Source: a bacterium
Lineage (GTDB): Bacteria > UBA6262
Length of the DNA: 15,053 nt
Reading direction: 5' to 3'
Assembly (NCBI GenBank): GCA_028716025.1
Contig: JAQUQP010000033.1
Coordinates: 1-15,053, forward strand
Part shown: one piece after another, positions 1-6,341 of the stretch
How positions within the stretch are numbered: position 1 is the first letter of the stretch
Layout of the letters: every line of letters starts with the position of its first letter
Program-made: the position numbers and the translations under genes
Notes under the pieces: generated by a model
What the model was told of the DNA's origin: nothing
What the model saw: only the letters and a program-made list of their open reading frames with translations
The model's database searches: none

Positions 1-379
1 GGTCCCAAACACCGTCTAACAGCACTGACTGATTTAACTTTTTGTCTCCCCATAGCTTGGTGCCGCTGGCATTGTATTTAGCGCCATAAACATCAATGGC
101 CCCGTTGCGGCTGTCTATCCAAACCATGACCATGTTACCGGAGGTATCGCGCGCTATGCTCATGTTCTTTTGGGTATAGCTGGAGGTGCTGGTGGTCGGC
201 AAAGAAACCTGCCCTGTGGCAGTGTTCCATACCGCAGTAGTATTGGATGCTTTGTAAGCTGTGCTAGTGAATGTTTCGGTAAAACTGGTAGTAGTAGCTA
301 AAGACACCTGCCCATACAAGATGCAGGAAAAAATAGCCGTGCTTTTTAATGCAGACTTAAGGATGGTCCCGGCCTTCAT
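1..379 (-). CDS. Exported protein of unknown function, possibly repeat-containing (3' end outside window)
   Basis: The first 126 codons of this gene are in the window and the reading frame is still open at base 1. ATG is at 379, preceded by a perfect AGGAGG five bases upstream (385-390). The product opens with a Sec-type signal peptide: basic MKAGTILKSALK, a hydrophobic stretch STAIFSCILYG, and a likely cleavage after VSLA near residue 28. A Thr/Ser-rich stretch follows. Around residues 74-110 comes a segment of the pattern D-x-x-G-N-x-x-x-V-W-x-D-x-R-N-G-x-x-D-V-Y-x-x-x-Y, then ASGTKLWG. This resembles blades of secreted beta-propeller-like repeat proteins, so more copies probably follow beyond the window. 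The frame does not show up if a stop codon is required. Function is unknown; a secreted or surface role is inferred. The gene has its own promoter and a long leader, so it is probably not simply read through from the gene upstream. Confidence 0.8.
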   Translation of the reverse strand, partial: MKAGTILKSALKSTAIFSCILYGQVSLATTTSFTETFTSTAYKASNTTAVWNTATGQVSLPTTSTSSYTQKNMSIARDTSGNMVMVWIDSRNGAIDVYGAKYNASGTKLWGDKKLNQSVLLDGVWD

Positions 380-437
380 TGTTGCCTCCTAAAAAAAATA
401 TAGTCCCCCGAATCAGTGTTTGAAAATGCTACCAAAC

Positions 438-460
438 TGATACGATGTCTCCATGTATCA
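438..460 (-). promoter_or_regulatory. GNRA-tetraloop hairpin in the leader
   Basis: Read on the minus strand, UGAUAC-AUG pairs with CAU-C-GUAUCA. This gives nine base pairs with one bulged C, closed by the loop GAGA, which fits the GNRA rule. The next inverted repeat (414-439: CAG/CTG plus TTTG/CAAA with a two-base bulge) shares its outer two bases with this stem. The two could therefore compete. Confidence 0.4.
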
Positions 461-518
461 ATTTGATCATACTTTCACACACCTCAACGGAGCACTATTT
501 TAGGATAACAACATACTT

Positions 519-534
519 TCTCGAGTACTCGAGA
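519..534. repeat. Perfect 16-bp palindrome
   Basis: TCTCGAGTACTCGAGA is its own reverse complement across all 16 bases. It lies about 30 bases downstream of the predicted start of transcription. It could be an operator for a dimeric regulator or an RNA stem; a perfect palindrome with no loop favours DNA binding. No particular regulator can be named. Confidence 0.45.
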
Positions 535-569
535 GTGGTGTTTTTATGTGGTTTTTAGATTCAGCACTA

Positions 570-597
570 AATATAGCAGTTATTTGCGATTTGTCAA
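570..597 (-). promoter_or_regulatory. Sigma-70-type promoter with extended -10
   Basis: On the minus strand a perfect -35 TTGACA (592-597) is separated by 16 bases from TATATT (570-575). TGC directly before the -10 gives the extended TGn motif. It starts six bases after the stop codon of the upstream gene and would begin transcription near 563. This is one of the two best promoters in the window and the natural one for the exported-protein gene at 379. Confidence 0.65.
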
Positions 598-603
598 GCA
601 ATT

Positions 604-2121
604 TTATTTTAACGCTTCCTGTTTAAGGATTTTCCAGATCCCTTGTTCTTTTCTTAAAGTCAGGATTAATGCCCCTTCACTGACCGTATCCATTATCTTT
701 ATTTCCCTGAAAATAGCATCAATTTTATAAGTATAGTTAAGAGTGGCGAGATCATGGCCGGTAAAGAGGATCGGGCCGGTAATAGAGTATGTTCTCTTAA
801 TATCATCATATTGCCGGAAAATATCGCTGATCCTGAGTTTATAGGTCTCAAAATTAAGGCTTTTAACTGTAGGATCTTCTACCACGCATTCGGTACTATA
901 AGCCACCATGTATTCATCAACATTTTTGACTTTTTCAGCTTCTTTAAGCTTCTCCAGGACTCCGGTAATAGCCTTTATGTTTTCCTTTTGTTCCTGTTCA
1001 CTAATCACTGGCGCTACTGTAGCAGCCGGTTGATCAATGTTACCGCGAATAAATATCTGGTTATTATCCCTGGTCACCTCTTGCACTGTCTTATTTTTAT
1101 CCAGGATGCCTACTATCCTCATCCGTTTAGCCTGGGTGCCAAAAGTGTAACTTACTTCACTGGCGTAAGTGCCTTGGCTGGGTATTTTTGGTATATCTTC
1201 ATAAAGACGACTGGTTTCTTTGTTATCTTCCAAGACCAGTAATTCCAGTAAGCAGGGAGTACTGGCTCCCAAGCCAATATTGGTTACGGTATATTTAATT
1301 TTATTCGGCGCGCCGGCTATAGGCGGCATAGTTACCAACTCTATCTTAGCCAGAGCCAGGTCTGGCAAAATGGATTTGACGGTAATGGTTATTGTTTTTT
1401 CATTATTAGCGCTGTTAATTTCACCCAGCGCGTTATCCCGATTAATAACGACCTTAATCGTATGCTCCCCTGGCTGGGTAAAGACATAATTAATTGCTGA
1501 GTCCCTGTTTTCTTCCACTGGCAAATAAACTTCATAACTAATATCTTGCGCTTCCCTATCGTCAATGAAAAATTTCAGGTTGTAGGGAGAAAGGCTACCC
1601 TCATCAGCGCTCCATATCGGCCTGATGGCGATCTCTTCCCCTGTCTCATAAAATGGTTTAGCTGGTTCCAGATCAAGACGAACAATGCGGAAATCAGGTT
1701 TCTTTTCCGGAACTATCTTGAAGGCGACAGTTTTTGCTATGGGGGGGGTGCTTTTTAATTTGATCTCCACGTTCCCGTCCAGGGCTTTAGTAGCGGTAGG
1801 CGTAAATGGTAATTCGAATAATTTCTTTTCCCCTGCCGCTAACGGCGCCAATAAAAATTCCTTATATAATTTGCGGTATCCGGCTGCCCTGTTTTTACCT
1901 TCTTCAATAATAACCGTGATCTTTTCCGGAGGAACTGGAGTTGTACCGGTATTCCTTATACTGAAATTAAAGAGCACTTCTTTTCTGCTTATTAAGGGTT
2001 GGGTATGGGAAAAACTGATATCTTCAATAACCAAAGCGGTACCAGCCTGCTCAGCAAGCGCTGAACCGGTGATAAGAAGACCTAGTAACAATAAGTATAG
2101 TGTTTTTTTGATCTTGCTCAT
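604..2121 (-). CDS. Exported CARDB-domain protein with C-terminal NTF2-like domain
   Basis: This 505-residue protein has a clear signal peptide (MSKIKKTLYLLLLGLLITG, cleavage near SALA-EQ at residues 20-25). Three beta-sandwich segments follow at about 30-138, 143-250 and 253-360. The latter two end in the CARDB-like pattern N-x-x-N-N (INSANNEKTITITV and VQEVTRDNNQIFI). A short linker and helix (373-395) lead to a C-terminal domain at about 380-505 whose strands, ending in GIWKILKQEALK, look like the SnoaL/NTF2-like fold. CARDB domains are adhesion or protein-binding modules, so an extracytoplasmic scaffold or ligand-binding role is plausible. No catalytic residues are evident. The ATG at 2121 has only a weak GCAGG site seven bases upstream. 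A run of eight C on the coding strand (1741-1748, codons 125-127) is a possible slippage site. Gene function is unknown. Confidence 0.8.
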   Translation of the reverse strand: MSKIKKTLYLLLLGLLITGSALAEQAGTALVIEDISFSHTQPLISRKEVLFNFSIRNTGTTPVPPEKITVIIEEGKNRAAGYRKLYKEFLLAPLAAGEKKLFELPFTPTATKALDGNVEIKLKSTPPIAKTVAFKIVPEKKPDFRIVRLDLEPAKPFYETGEEIAIRPIWSADEGSLSPYNLKFFIDDREAQDISYEVYLPVEENRDSAINYVFTQPGEHTIKVVINRDNALGEINSANNEKTITITVKSILPDLALAKIELVTMPPIAGAPNKIKYTVTNIGLGASTPCLLELLVLEDNKETSRLYEDIPKIPSQGTYASEVSYTFGTQAKRMRIVGILDKNKTVQEVTRDNNQIFIRGNIDQPAATVAPVISEQEQKENIKAITGVLEKLKEAEKVKNVDEYMVAYSTECVVEDPTVKSLNFETYKLRISDIFRQYDDIKRTYSITGPILFTGHDLATLNYTYKIDAIFREIKIMDTVSEGALILTLRKEQGIWKILKQEALK

Positions 2122-2145
2122 AAAAAACCTGCTTTAGAGAAAATA

Positions 2146-2169
2146 AGGGGACATATAAGTATGTCCCCT
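2146..2169. terminator. Perfect 10-bp hairpin, probable terminator or REP-like element
   Basis: AGGGGACATA (2146-2155) and TATGTCCCCT (2160-2169) form a perfect stem with loop TAAG. On the minus strand the stem is followed by TTATTTTC, so it can act as an intrinsic terminator for transcripts arriving from the 62-residue gene. The AGGGGACA...TGTCCCCT form also resembles dispersed palindromes common in some bacterial genomes, an impression from memory. Either way it separates the 62-residue gene from the CARDB gene, and I see no convincing promoter for the latter. Confidence 0.5.
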
Positions 2170-2196
2170 AGCTCAATTATTAAAAAGAGTAAACAA

Positions 2197-2385
2197 CTAT
2201 TTTTGTGTTTTGGTCATTTCCATTAATGAAAGAGCAATGGAAAAAGCTAAAGCACAAATGGTAAATTGGCCATATGCCCGGACTGAAAATCCCAGCAATT
2301 CTGACCCCTTCATAGAGGCAGCAACCATGGATGTAATAAACCCGACAAAAGCTAGAAAAATGAATACTTCAGACCAACGTCTCAT
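2197..2385 (-). CDS. Small two-helix inner-membrane protein, unknown family
   Basis: This is a 62-residue protein with two hydrophobic segments, about residues 7-24 (VFIFLAFVGFITSMVAAS) and 38-55 (YGQFTICALAFSIALSLM). They are joined by a short polar stretch containing K26, E29 and R36. Charge favours a hairpin with both ends inside: MRRW at the N-terminus and MTKTQK at the C-terminus. The start is well supported: ATG at 2385 is preceded by GGGGGTGA with four bases between, which differs at one position from the ideal GGAGGTGA. It lies 107 bases after tolR, behind a possible weak terminator and promoter, so it may or may not belong to the Tol operon. I do not recognise the family. The spacing and strong ribosome site argue that it is a real gene. 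Confidence 0.7.
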   Translation of the reverse strand: MRRWSEVFIFLAFVGFITSMVAASMKGSELLGFSVRAYGQFTICALAFSIALSLMEMTKTQK

Positions 2386-2455
2386 TTCTTCACCCCCTCT
2401 TTCTTCAGGTTCTCCAAGAATCCTTACTGAAACTTCTTATGTTCGTCTTATGGTA

Positions 2456-2485
2456 TATATAGCAAAAAATACTTTACCTTGTAAA
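2456..2485 (-). promoter_or_regulatory. Possible promoter for the 62-residue membrane protein
   Basis: TTTACA (2480-2485, minus strand) is 18 bases from TATATA (2456-2461). Transcription would start near 2449, giving a leader of about 60 bases. The -35 overlaps the arm of the possible terminator hairpin, so the two readings compete. AT-rich spacers give such matches by chance. Confidence 0.3.
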
Positions 2486-2486
2486 G
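2464..2486 (-). terminator. Weak hairpin plus T-run after tolR
   Basis: Just after the tolR stop codon, CTTTAC-AAG-GTAAAG forms a six-bp stem with a three-base loop, followed by TATTTTTT on the minus strand. The stem is GC-poor, so termination may be partial. Its position at the end of the Tol-Pal cluster fits a terminator. Confidence 0.4.
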
Positions 2487-2492
2487 CTCTTT

Positions 2493-2900
2493 TTATGGCT
2501 TTTCAGGTTCCGTGGCGATGGCCAACTTTTCCACTCCGCTTTTTTTAGCAATGTCCATGGCTTGCACGACCACCCCATGCAGCACCGCGCGATCTGCTTT
2601 AATTATCAGCGCGCTATCTTTCCGGCTGGAATATTTTGCCTTTAATTCCTGCGGTAAAGTAGCCAAGTATATTTTTTTTTCGCCCAGGTAGAACTGGTTA
2701 TCCTTAGTAATGGTCAGTACCAGCTGTTTTTCTGGGTGTGGGTCGCTCGTAGCCGCTTGCGGAAGTTTTACTCCTATGGCCTGTGGTAAACCGAAGCTGG
2801 CCCCGATCATAAAGAAGATGACCAGGTTAAAAATGACATCTGTCATTGGAGTTGGATCCAGCCGCTCTATCAGGCGATGATGTCTCCGCCTAAACTTCAT
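2493..2900 (-). CDS. tolR: TolR (ExbD/TolR family) proton-motor subunit
   Basis: This 135-residue protein is a normal length for the ExbD/TolR family. A basic N-terminus (KFRRRHHR) is followed by one membrane helix at about 19-38. The helix carries the family hallmark P-x-x-D-V-I-F-N-L-V-I-F-F-M with Asp21, the residue equivalent to TolR Asp23/ExbD Asp25 that couples to the proton gradient. The periplasmic C-terminal domain (about 55-130) includes the I-K-A-D motif seen in ExbD/TolR (LIIKADRAVLHG). With TolQ it forms the inner-membrane motor that drives the TolA/TonB-like protein. ATG overlaps the tolQ stop by four bases (ATGA), so translation is probably coupled. ExbD would be an equally valid name by sequence; the tolB-pal context decides for TolR. 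A run of nine A within codons Glu-Lys-Lys-Ile (2672-2680) is a possible slippage site. Confidence 0.9.
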   Translation of the reverse strand: MKFRRRHHRLIERLDPTPMTDVIFNLVIFFMIGASFGLPQAIGVKLPQAATSDPHPEKQLVLTITKDNQFYLGEKKIYLATLPQELKAKYSSRKDSALIIKADRAVLHGVVVQAMDIAKKSGVEKLAIATEPEKP

Positions 2901-3505
2901 TTTATCTCCCTGGTAACTATACCGATCAATTCGGCTGAGCTTTTTTCAATGCCCAACACAAAAGTATCCACTTTAGAAATAAAATAGTTATATGCTACAA
3001 CCGTAGGTATCGCGATAAAAAGACCGTATGCCGTGGTTATCAGAGCTTCGCTTACTCCACTGGCTACGACCTGGGGAGTAGTGACATTAGCCGCGGCTAT
3101 GGCATTAAAAGCGGCGATCATCCCCGTTACGGTGCCGGTAAACCCGAGTAGCGTTGAGACACTGGCCAGCGTGGACAAAGTGGGCAAAAACTTTTCTAAA
3201 CGGGGAATAGCATCCAGCCCCGCTTCTTCCATGGCTTCCTCCATGGCCACCCGGCCATGTTCCTTGTCTTTCAGACCGGCAGCCAGGACAAAAGCCACTG
3301 GCCCGGGGGTTTGTTCGCATAAAGTGATCGCTTCAGCGATCAAGCCGGTATAAACCAATTTTTTTAACTCGGCCATAAACCGGGCTATATCAGTCTTAGC
3401 CCGATGATAATAAATGAACCTTTCAATAATAATAGCGGCGGATAATATGGAACATAATAACAGCGGCCACATCATTATCCCGCCTTTAGAAAAATATTCC
3501 AACAC
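2897..3505 (-). CDS. tolQ: TolQ (MotA/TolQ/ExbB family) proton-channel protein
   Basis: This 202-residue protein has three membrane helices at about 9-29, 113-137 and 155-177, the standard TolQ/ExbB layout with a cytoplasmic loop after the first helix. The second helix carries the conserved T-L-L-G-F-T-G-T-V-x-G-M-I-x-A-F motif (118-133). The third includes Thr157 and Thr158, in the region that lines the proton path in the family. It works as an oligomer around TolR in the inner membrane. The start is GTG at 3505, with AAGGAG about seven bases upstream; codon 2 is TTG and could serve instead. It lies 81 bases after tolB across a repeat-like hairpin and overlaps tolR by four bases. It could be called ExbB by sequence alone; gene context favours TolQ. 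Confidence 0.9.
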   Translation of the reverse strand: MLEYFSKGGIMMWPLLLCSILSAAIIIERFIYYHRAKTDIARFMAELKKLVYTGLIAEAITLCEQTPGPVAFVLAAGLKDKEHGRVAMEEAMEEAGLDAIPRLEKFLPTLSTLASVSTLLGFTGTVTGMIAAFNAIAAANVTTPQVVASGVSEALITTAYGLFIAIPTVVAYNYFISKVDTFVLGIEKSSAELIGIVTREIK

Positions 3506-3540
3506 AATTTTCTCCTTTTTTTGCTTTTACTATCAACTAC

Positions 3541-3585
3541 CAACTACGAACCCCGATGATAGATCGGGGCGGACTATGAACCGTT
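3541..3585. repeat. Intergenic hairpin element between tolB and tolQ
   Basis: CCCCGAT (3551-3557) and ATCGGGG (3563-3569) form a perfect seven-bp stem with a five-base loop. On the plus strand it is followed by CGGACTATGAACC, and on the minus-strand side by a run of TAGTTG-like units. On the minus strand no T-run follows, so it is a poor terminator. It shares GGGCGGA...CTATGA...AACC with the spacer at 11187-11209, which suggests a dispersed element. Confidence 0.45.
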
Positions 3586-3586
3586 T

Positions 3587-4891
3587 TTAAGGTGACCAAC
3601 TGGGAGTATGGATCTCTCCTTTGAACTGATCAGCGAATTCACCAGGGAACAGAGGCCGCTGGTTTGAGCCGTCATTATTCATCACAAATAGCTGGCTTTG
3701 CCCATTACGGGTGCTGACAAAGACCAGAAAGCGTCCGTCCGGTGACCAACTGGGATTCTCATTCCTCTTGGCATCCTTGGTCAACTGTTGCTGGTAATTG
3801 CCACTGACATCAGTGGTAAAAATATTGAACTCTCCACGCGCCATCCTGCAGACATAGGCAATACGCTCGCCGGTCGGCGACCATTCGGGAGAATCAGTAT
3901 AAATATTATTATAGATCAACCGGCGCACATTCGCGCCATCTATATCCGCAACAAACAATTGCGGGATCCCGGTCCGGTCACTGATAAAGACAAGGTCCCG
4001 GTTACTCGGCGACCAGCTGGGAGAAGAGTCGATGCTTTTATTATTAGTAAGGCGGCGAATTATTTCACCTGACGGATTCAGCAGGTATAATTCAGGATTC
4101 CCGTCCTTACTCAGGACGATCACCAGCAAATTGCCATTCGGAGAAAATCTGGCCATGGTATTCAATCCCTGGATCCCCGAAAGCATTTTACGCCCGGTGC
4201 CATTCTCTTTGATAATATACAGGTCTGGATTATTGTCTTTGTATGAAGTGTAAATAATTTTTTTGCCGTCAGGGGTCCACTTTGGCAGCAGGACCAGGGA
4301 ATTTTCCTTGGTCACCGGCCTGACTCCATACCCGTCATAATCAACCAGGTAAATTTCCCGGCGGCCATTTAGCTCTCCTACAAAGCAGATCTGGGTATGG
4401 GCAATGCCTTTTTCACCGGTATAGCGAAAAACGATTTCATCGCTGAAATCATGGACAGACTTGCGCAAGATCGTCTTGATCGCCTTATACCTCACTCCGG
4501 TTACCCTTACTTTACTGGCAGTATCGAACAAATAACATTCTAGGACATATTGGTCATCCTTTTTGGTAATTGTGCCCCTTACTACCGCATCCACTCCCTG
4601 GTCGCTTAATTCGTTAAAATTCAGTTTGGCGGACCGCAATTGTTGGTCATCTATCCCGTCGATAATAGTGAAATATCCCGATAGGTTTAAGTCATTTCTG
4701 ATGATTGCCGCGACCTGCGCTCCCAGATTGTCTTCACCCAGGTCCTCTAATTCATTAAAAGGCGCTACCGCAATATTTATTTTACGGGATTCAAACTTGG
4801 AAATATCAATGGTTACGTCTTTATTTTCCGCCAATACCGGGGTAGCCGCCAGCAGCCACAACATTAAAATACCTATAACCTTTTTAACCAT
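3587..4891 (-). CDS. tolB: TolB periplasmic beta-propeller protein
   Basis: The product has 434 residues, close to the usual ~430. A signal peptide (MVKKVIGILMLWLLAATPVLA, cut near residue 21) precedes the TolB N-terminal alpha/beta domain (about 25-150, including INIAVAPF and the DGIDDQQL region). A C-terminal propeller of PD40 blades then repeats the pattern W-[ST]-P-x-G/N-x-x-x-x-x-x-x-S, for example KWTPDGKKIIYTS, SWSPSNRDLVFIS and SWSPDGRFLVFVS. The protein ends at ...TPSWSP, a strand that could close the ring. TolB shuttles between Pal and the TolA/TonB arm in the periplasm. I chose ATG at 4891 over the upstream ATG at 4924. The later start gives a clean signal peptide, lies four bases after the preceding stop, and has GAAGGG upstream. 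The earlier one would add KKKGKR-type residues and a 29-base overlap. Confidence 0.93.
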   Translation of the reverse strand: MVKKVIGILMLWLLAATPVLAENKDVTIDISKFESRKINIAVAPFNELEDLGEDNLGAQVAAIIRNDLNLSGYFTIIDGIDDQQLRSAKLNFNELSDQGVDAVVRGTITKKDDQYVLECYLFDTASKVRVTGVRYKAIKTILRKSVHDFSDEIVFRYTGEKGIAHTQICFVGELNGRREIYLVDYDGYGVRPVTKENSLVLLPKWTPDGKKIIYTSYKDNNPDLYIIKENGTGRKMLSGIQGLNTMARFSPNGNLLVIVLSKDGNPELYLLNPSGEIIRRLTNNKSIDSSPSWSPSNRDLVFISDRTGIPQLFVADIDGANVRRLIYNNIYTDSPEWSPTGERIAYVCRMARGEFNIFTTDVSGNYQQQLTKDAKRNENPSWSPDGRFLVFVSTRNGQSQLFVMNNDGSNQRPLFPGEFADQFKGEIHTPSWSP

Positions 4892-4895
4892 TCTC

Positions 4896-5591
4896 TTACC
4901 CTTCTTTTTTAAATTCAAAACCAAAATGGACTCCCAGAAAATTACCGCTGTATTCTTCGGGCAACGGTGGGAACGGGCTGGAAAGCAAAACTGCCCGTAA
5001 GGCCGACTGGTCTAAAAATGAGATACCGGATGATTGCTCCACTTTTTGGTCATATACTTTGCCGGCTTTATCGATCTTGAAAAAAACCACTACTTTTTTA
5101 TGTACTACGCCTTCATAATCAAAATTCCAGTTGGCCGTGACTTTTTTTTGGATAATATTGAGATAATATAAAAAAGGAAAATCAGTGACATCAGGCACGA
5201 TAGCCGTAGATTGAGTTTTAACTGGCGCGGGGGCAGCTGCAACCGGCACAGGTTCCGGAGCAGCAGCGGCAACTGTTTTTGCTTCCGGTTTTGGCTCTGC
5301 TATTTTATCTTTAAGCTTGACAACCACAATTTCTTTCCTGGGCTCTGCTTTTTTCGCCTTGGCCTTTTTTATTTCTTTGACTTTCTTTTTTTCCGGTACC
5401 GGCTTTACTTGCTCCACGGGTTTCGTGGTCGTGGTTTCAGCAGACGGTAAAGATACCAGCTCCACAGGGGAAGAGATCCAATAGCGCATGGTCTTCCTTT
5501 GGAACCTCGGTCCCGTCACCAGGAACAAGGTTATGTGCAAACAAAGAGATAATAATAACGCTCTCTTGATGGTGATTTCCGGCGTTATCAT
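4896..5591 (-). CDS. TolA/TonB-type energy-transducing protein
   Basis: This 231-residue protein has an N-terminal membrane anchor (about 11-25). The anchor contains the S-x-x-x-H motif (Ser15, His19) that TolA and TonB use to contact TolQ/ExbB. Residues 50-130 are a Lys/Pro/Ala/Glu-rich periplasmic linker with VPEKKK, AEPKPEAK and PEPVPVAAAPAPV runs. Residues about 138-229 form a TonB C-terminal fold (YLNIIQKKVTANWNF..., VFFKIDKAGKVYD, SALRAVLLSSPFPPLPEE). At this length, and with a Pro-rich linker, it resembles TonB more than the long helical E. coli TolA. It sits between cpoB and tolB, six bases after cpoB, so it most probably does the TolA job. The ribosome site AAGGAG overlaps the cpoB stop. 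I leave the gene symbol empty because the sequence does not separate tolA from tonB. Confidence 0.88.
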   Translation of the reverse strand: MITPEITIKRALLLSLCLHITLFLVTGPRFQRKTMRYWISSPVELVSLPSAETTTTKPVEQVKPVPEKKKVKEIKKAKAKKAEPRKEIVVVKLKDKIAEPKPEAKTVAAAAPEPVPVAAAPAPVKTQSTAIVPDVTDFPFLYYLNIIQKKVTANWNFDYEGVVHKKVVVFFKIDKAGKVYDQKVEQSSGISFLDQSALRAVLLSSPFPPLPEEYSGNFLGVHFGFEFKKEG

Positions 5592-5597
5592 TACGTC

Positions 5598-6335
5598 TTA
5601 CTCCTTCTTTTTAGGTTTCTGTAATTCTTTCTTTTTCTCCGCCGCAGCCTTGGCTTCATCTGAATCAGGATACTGGGCTATAACTTCATCCAATGATCGT
5701 AAAGCTTCTTCTTTCTTATCCATTAACTCCAAGGCTAAAGCAATTTTTAGTTGGGCTGCGGGATTTTTGACGCTCTGGGCATAAGCCAGAGGGACCTTTT
5801 TAAATTCTTCGATCGACTGGGCATACTTTTGTTGGCTGAAAAAGCACTCCCCGATCCAATATTGGGCGCTATCCGCCAGAACACCGGAAGGATATTTTTC
5901 CAAGTATTGCCGGAAACCCATTACCGCCAGGTCAAAATTCCCTTTGGTATAGTCAGTATAAGCAACCTGGTAAAGCTTTTCAGACGAGACAGCTAATTCA
6001 GCCGCGGCCCTGTCTTCCAAGGCTTTTAAACGTGATTGCCAGGCAGCTTCCAAATTATCTATCCGCAGGCTGACCTTATCAATTCTATTATTACTCTCGT
6101 CAACTTTAGCTTCAACCTTTTGCTGGTCAAGCTCCAGGGTGTCCATTCTGGCCCCGATATCTGCCTGTCCGATCTTGATCTTCGAGGTGGACTTATTCAT
6201 CCCCTGCTGTACACCTCCGACTTGTTCCTGTAGTCTGGCCAGGTCCTCTTTTAGCGTAGCCATTTCCTCCCTGGTAGCAAAACAACCAGGCAAACATAAC
6301 CCGCCAAAAATAAATAATAAAATTAATTTTTTCAT
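5598..6335 (-). CDS. cpoB: CpoB/YbgF-like Tol-Pal accessory protein, predicted lipoprotein
   Basis: This 245-residue protein is a normal length. Its architecture is the known one for YbgF/CpoB: a signal sequence, a coiled-coil at about 22-115 (heptads of Leu/Ile/Val in TLKEDLARLQEQV and later), then tetratricopeptide-like helices at about 119-235 (LYQVAYTDYTKGNFDLAVMGFRQYL and following). A Lys-rich tail ends the protein. In E. coli CpoB coordinates outer-membrane constriction with septal peptidoglycan synthesis through TolA and PBP1B. Unlike the soluble E. coli protein, this one has a lipobox-like LPGC with Cys18, so it is probably lipid-anchored; Pro at that position makes this less certain. 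It starts six bases after the pal stop and ends six bases before the TolA/TonB-like gene, a tight operon. Confidence 0.85.
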   Translation of the reverse strand: MKKLILLFIFGGLCLPGCFATREEMATLKEDLARLQEQVGGVQQGMNKSTSKIKIGQADIGARMDTLELDQQKVEAKVDESNNRIDKVSLRIDNLEAAWQSRLKALEDRAAAELAVSSEKLYQVAYTDYTKGNFDLAVMGFRQYLEKYPSGVLADSAQYWIGECFFSQQKYAQSIEEFKKVPLAYAQSVKNPAAQLKIALALELMDKKEEALRSLDEVIAQYPDSDEAKAAAEKKKELQKPKKKE

Positions 6336-6341
6336 ATTCTC

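Larger units (their letters stand above)
380..563 (-). promoter_or_regulatory. Long structured 5' leader of the exported-protein gene
   Basis: About 184 bases separate the predicted transcription start from the ATG at 379, and no reading frame was seen in them. In minus-strand order they hold a perfect palindrome (519-534), a GNRA-capped hairpin (438-460), and a second hairpin (414-439). The last two overlap by two bases, so they cannot both form fully. A run of eight T residues then lies directly in front of AGGAGG. This layout could fold as a regulatory RNA. I compared it from memory with c-di-GMP, SAM, cobalamin and preQ1 riboswitches and recognised none. A role in regulation is inference. 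Confidence 0.35.

Noticed and set aside
380..569. c-di-GMP-I, SAM, preQ1 or cobalamin riboswitch in the leader
   Set aside because: The GNRA-capped stem is suggestive, but the conserved core sequences of these classes, as I remember them, are absent.
3551..3569. Intrinsic terminator between tolB and tolQ
   Set aside because: The stem is GC-rich, but on the transcribed minus strand it is followed by TTCGTAG, not a T-run.
4892..4924. Earlier ATG for tolB at 4924
   Set aside because: It would overlap the TolA/TonB-like gene by 29 bases and push the signal peptide 11 residues inward. The ATG at 4891 gives a normal signal peptide and spacing.
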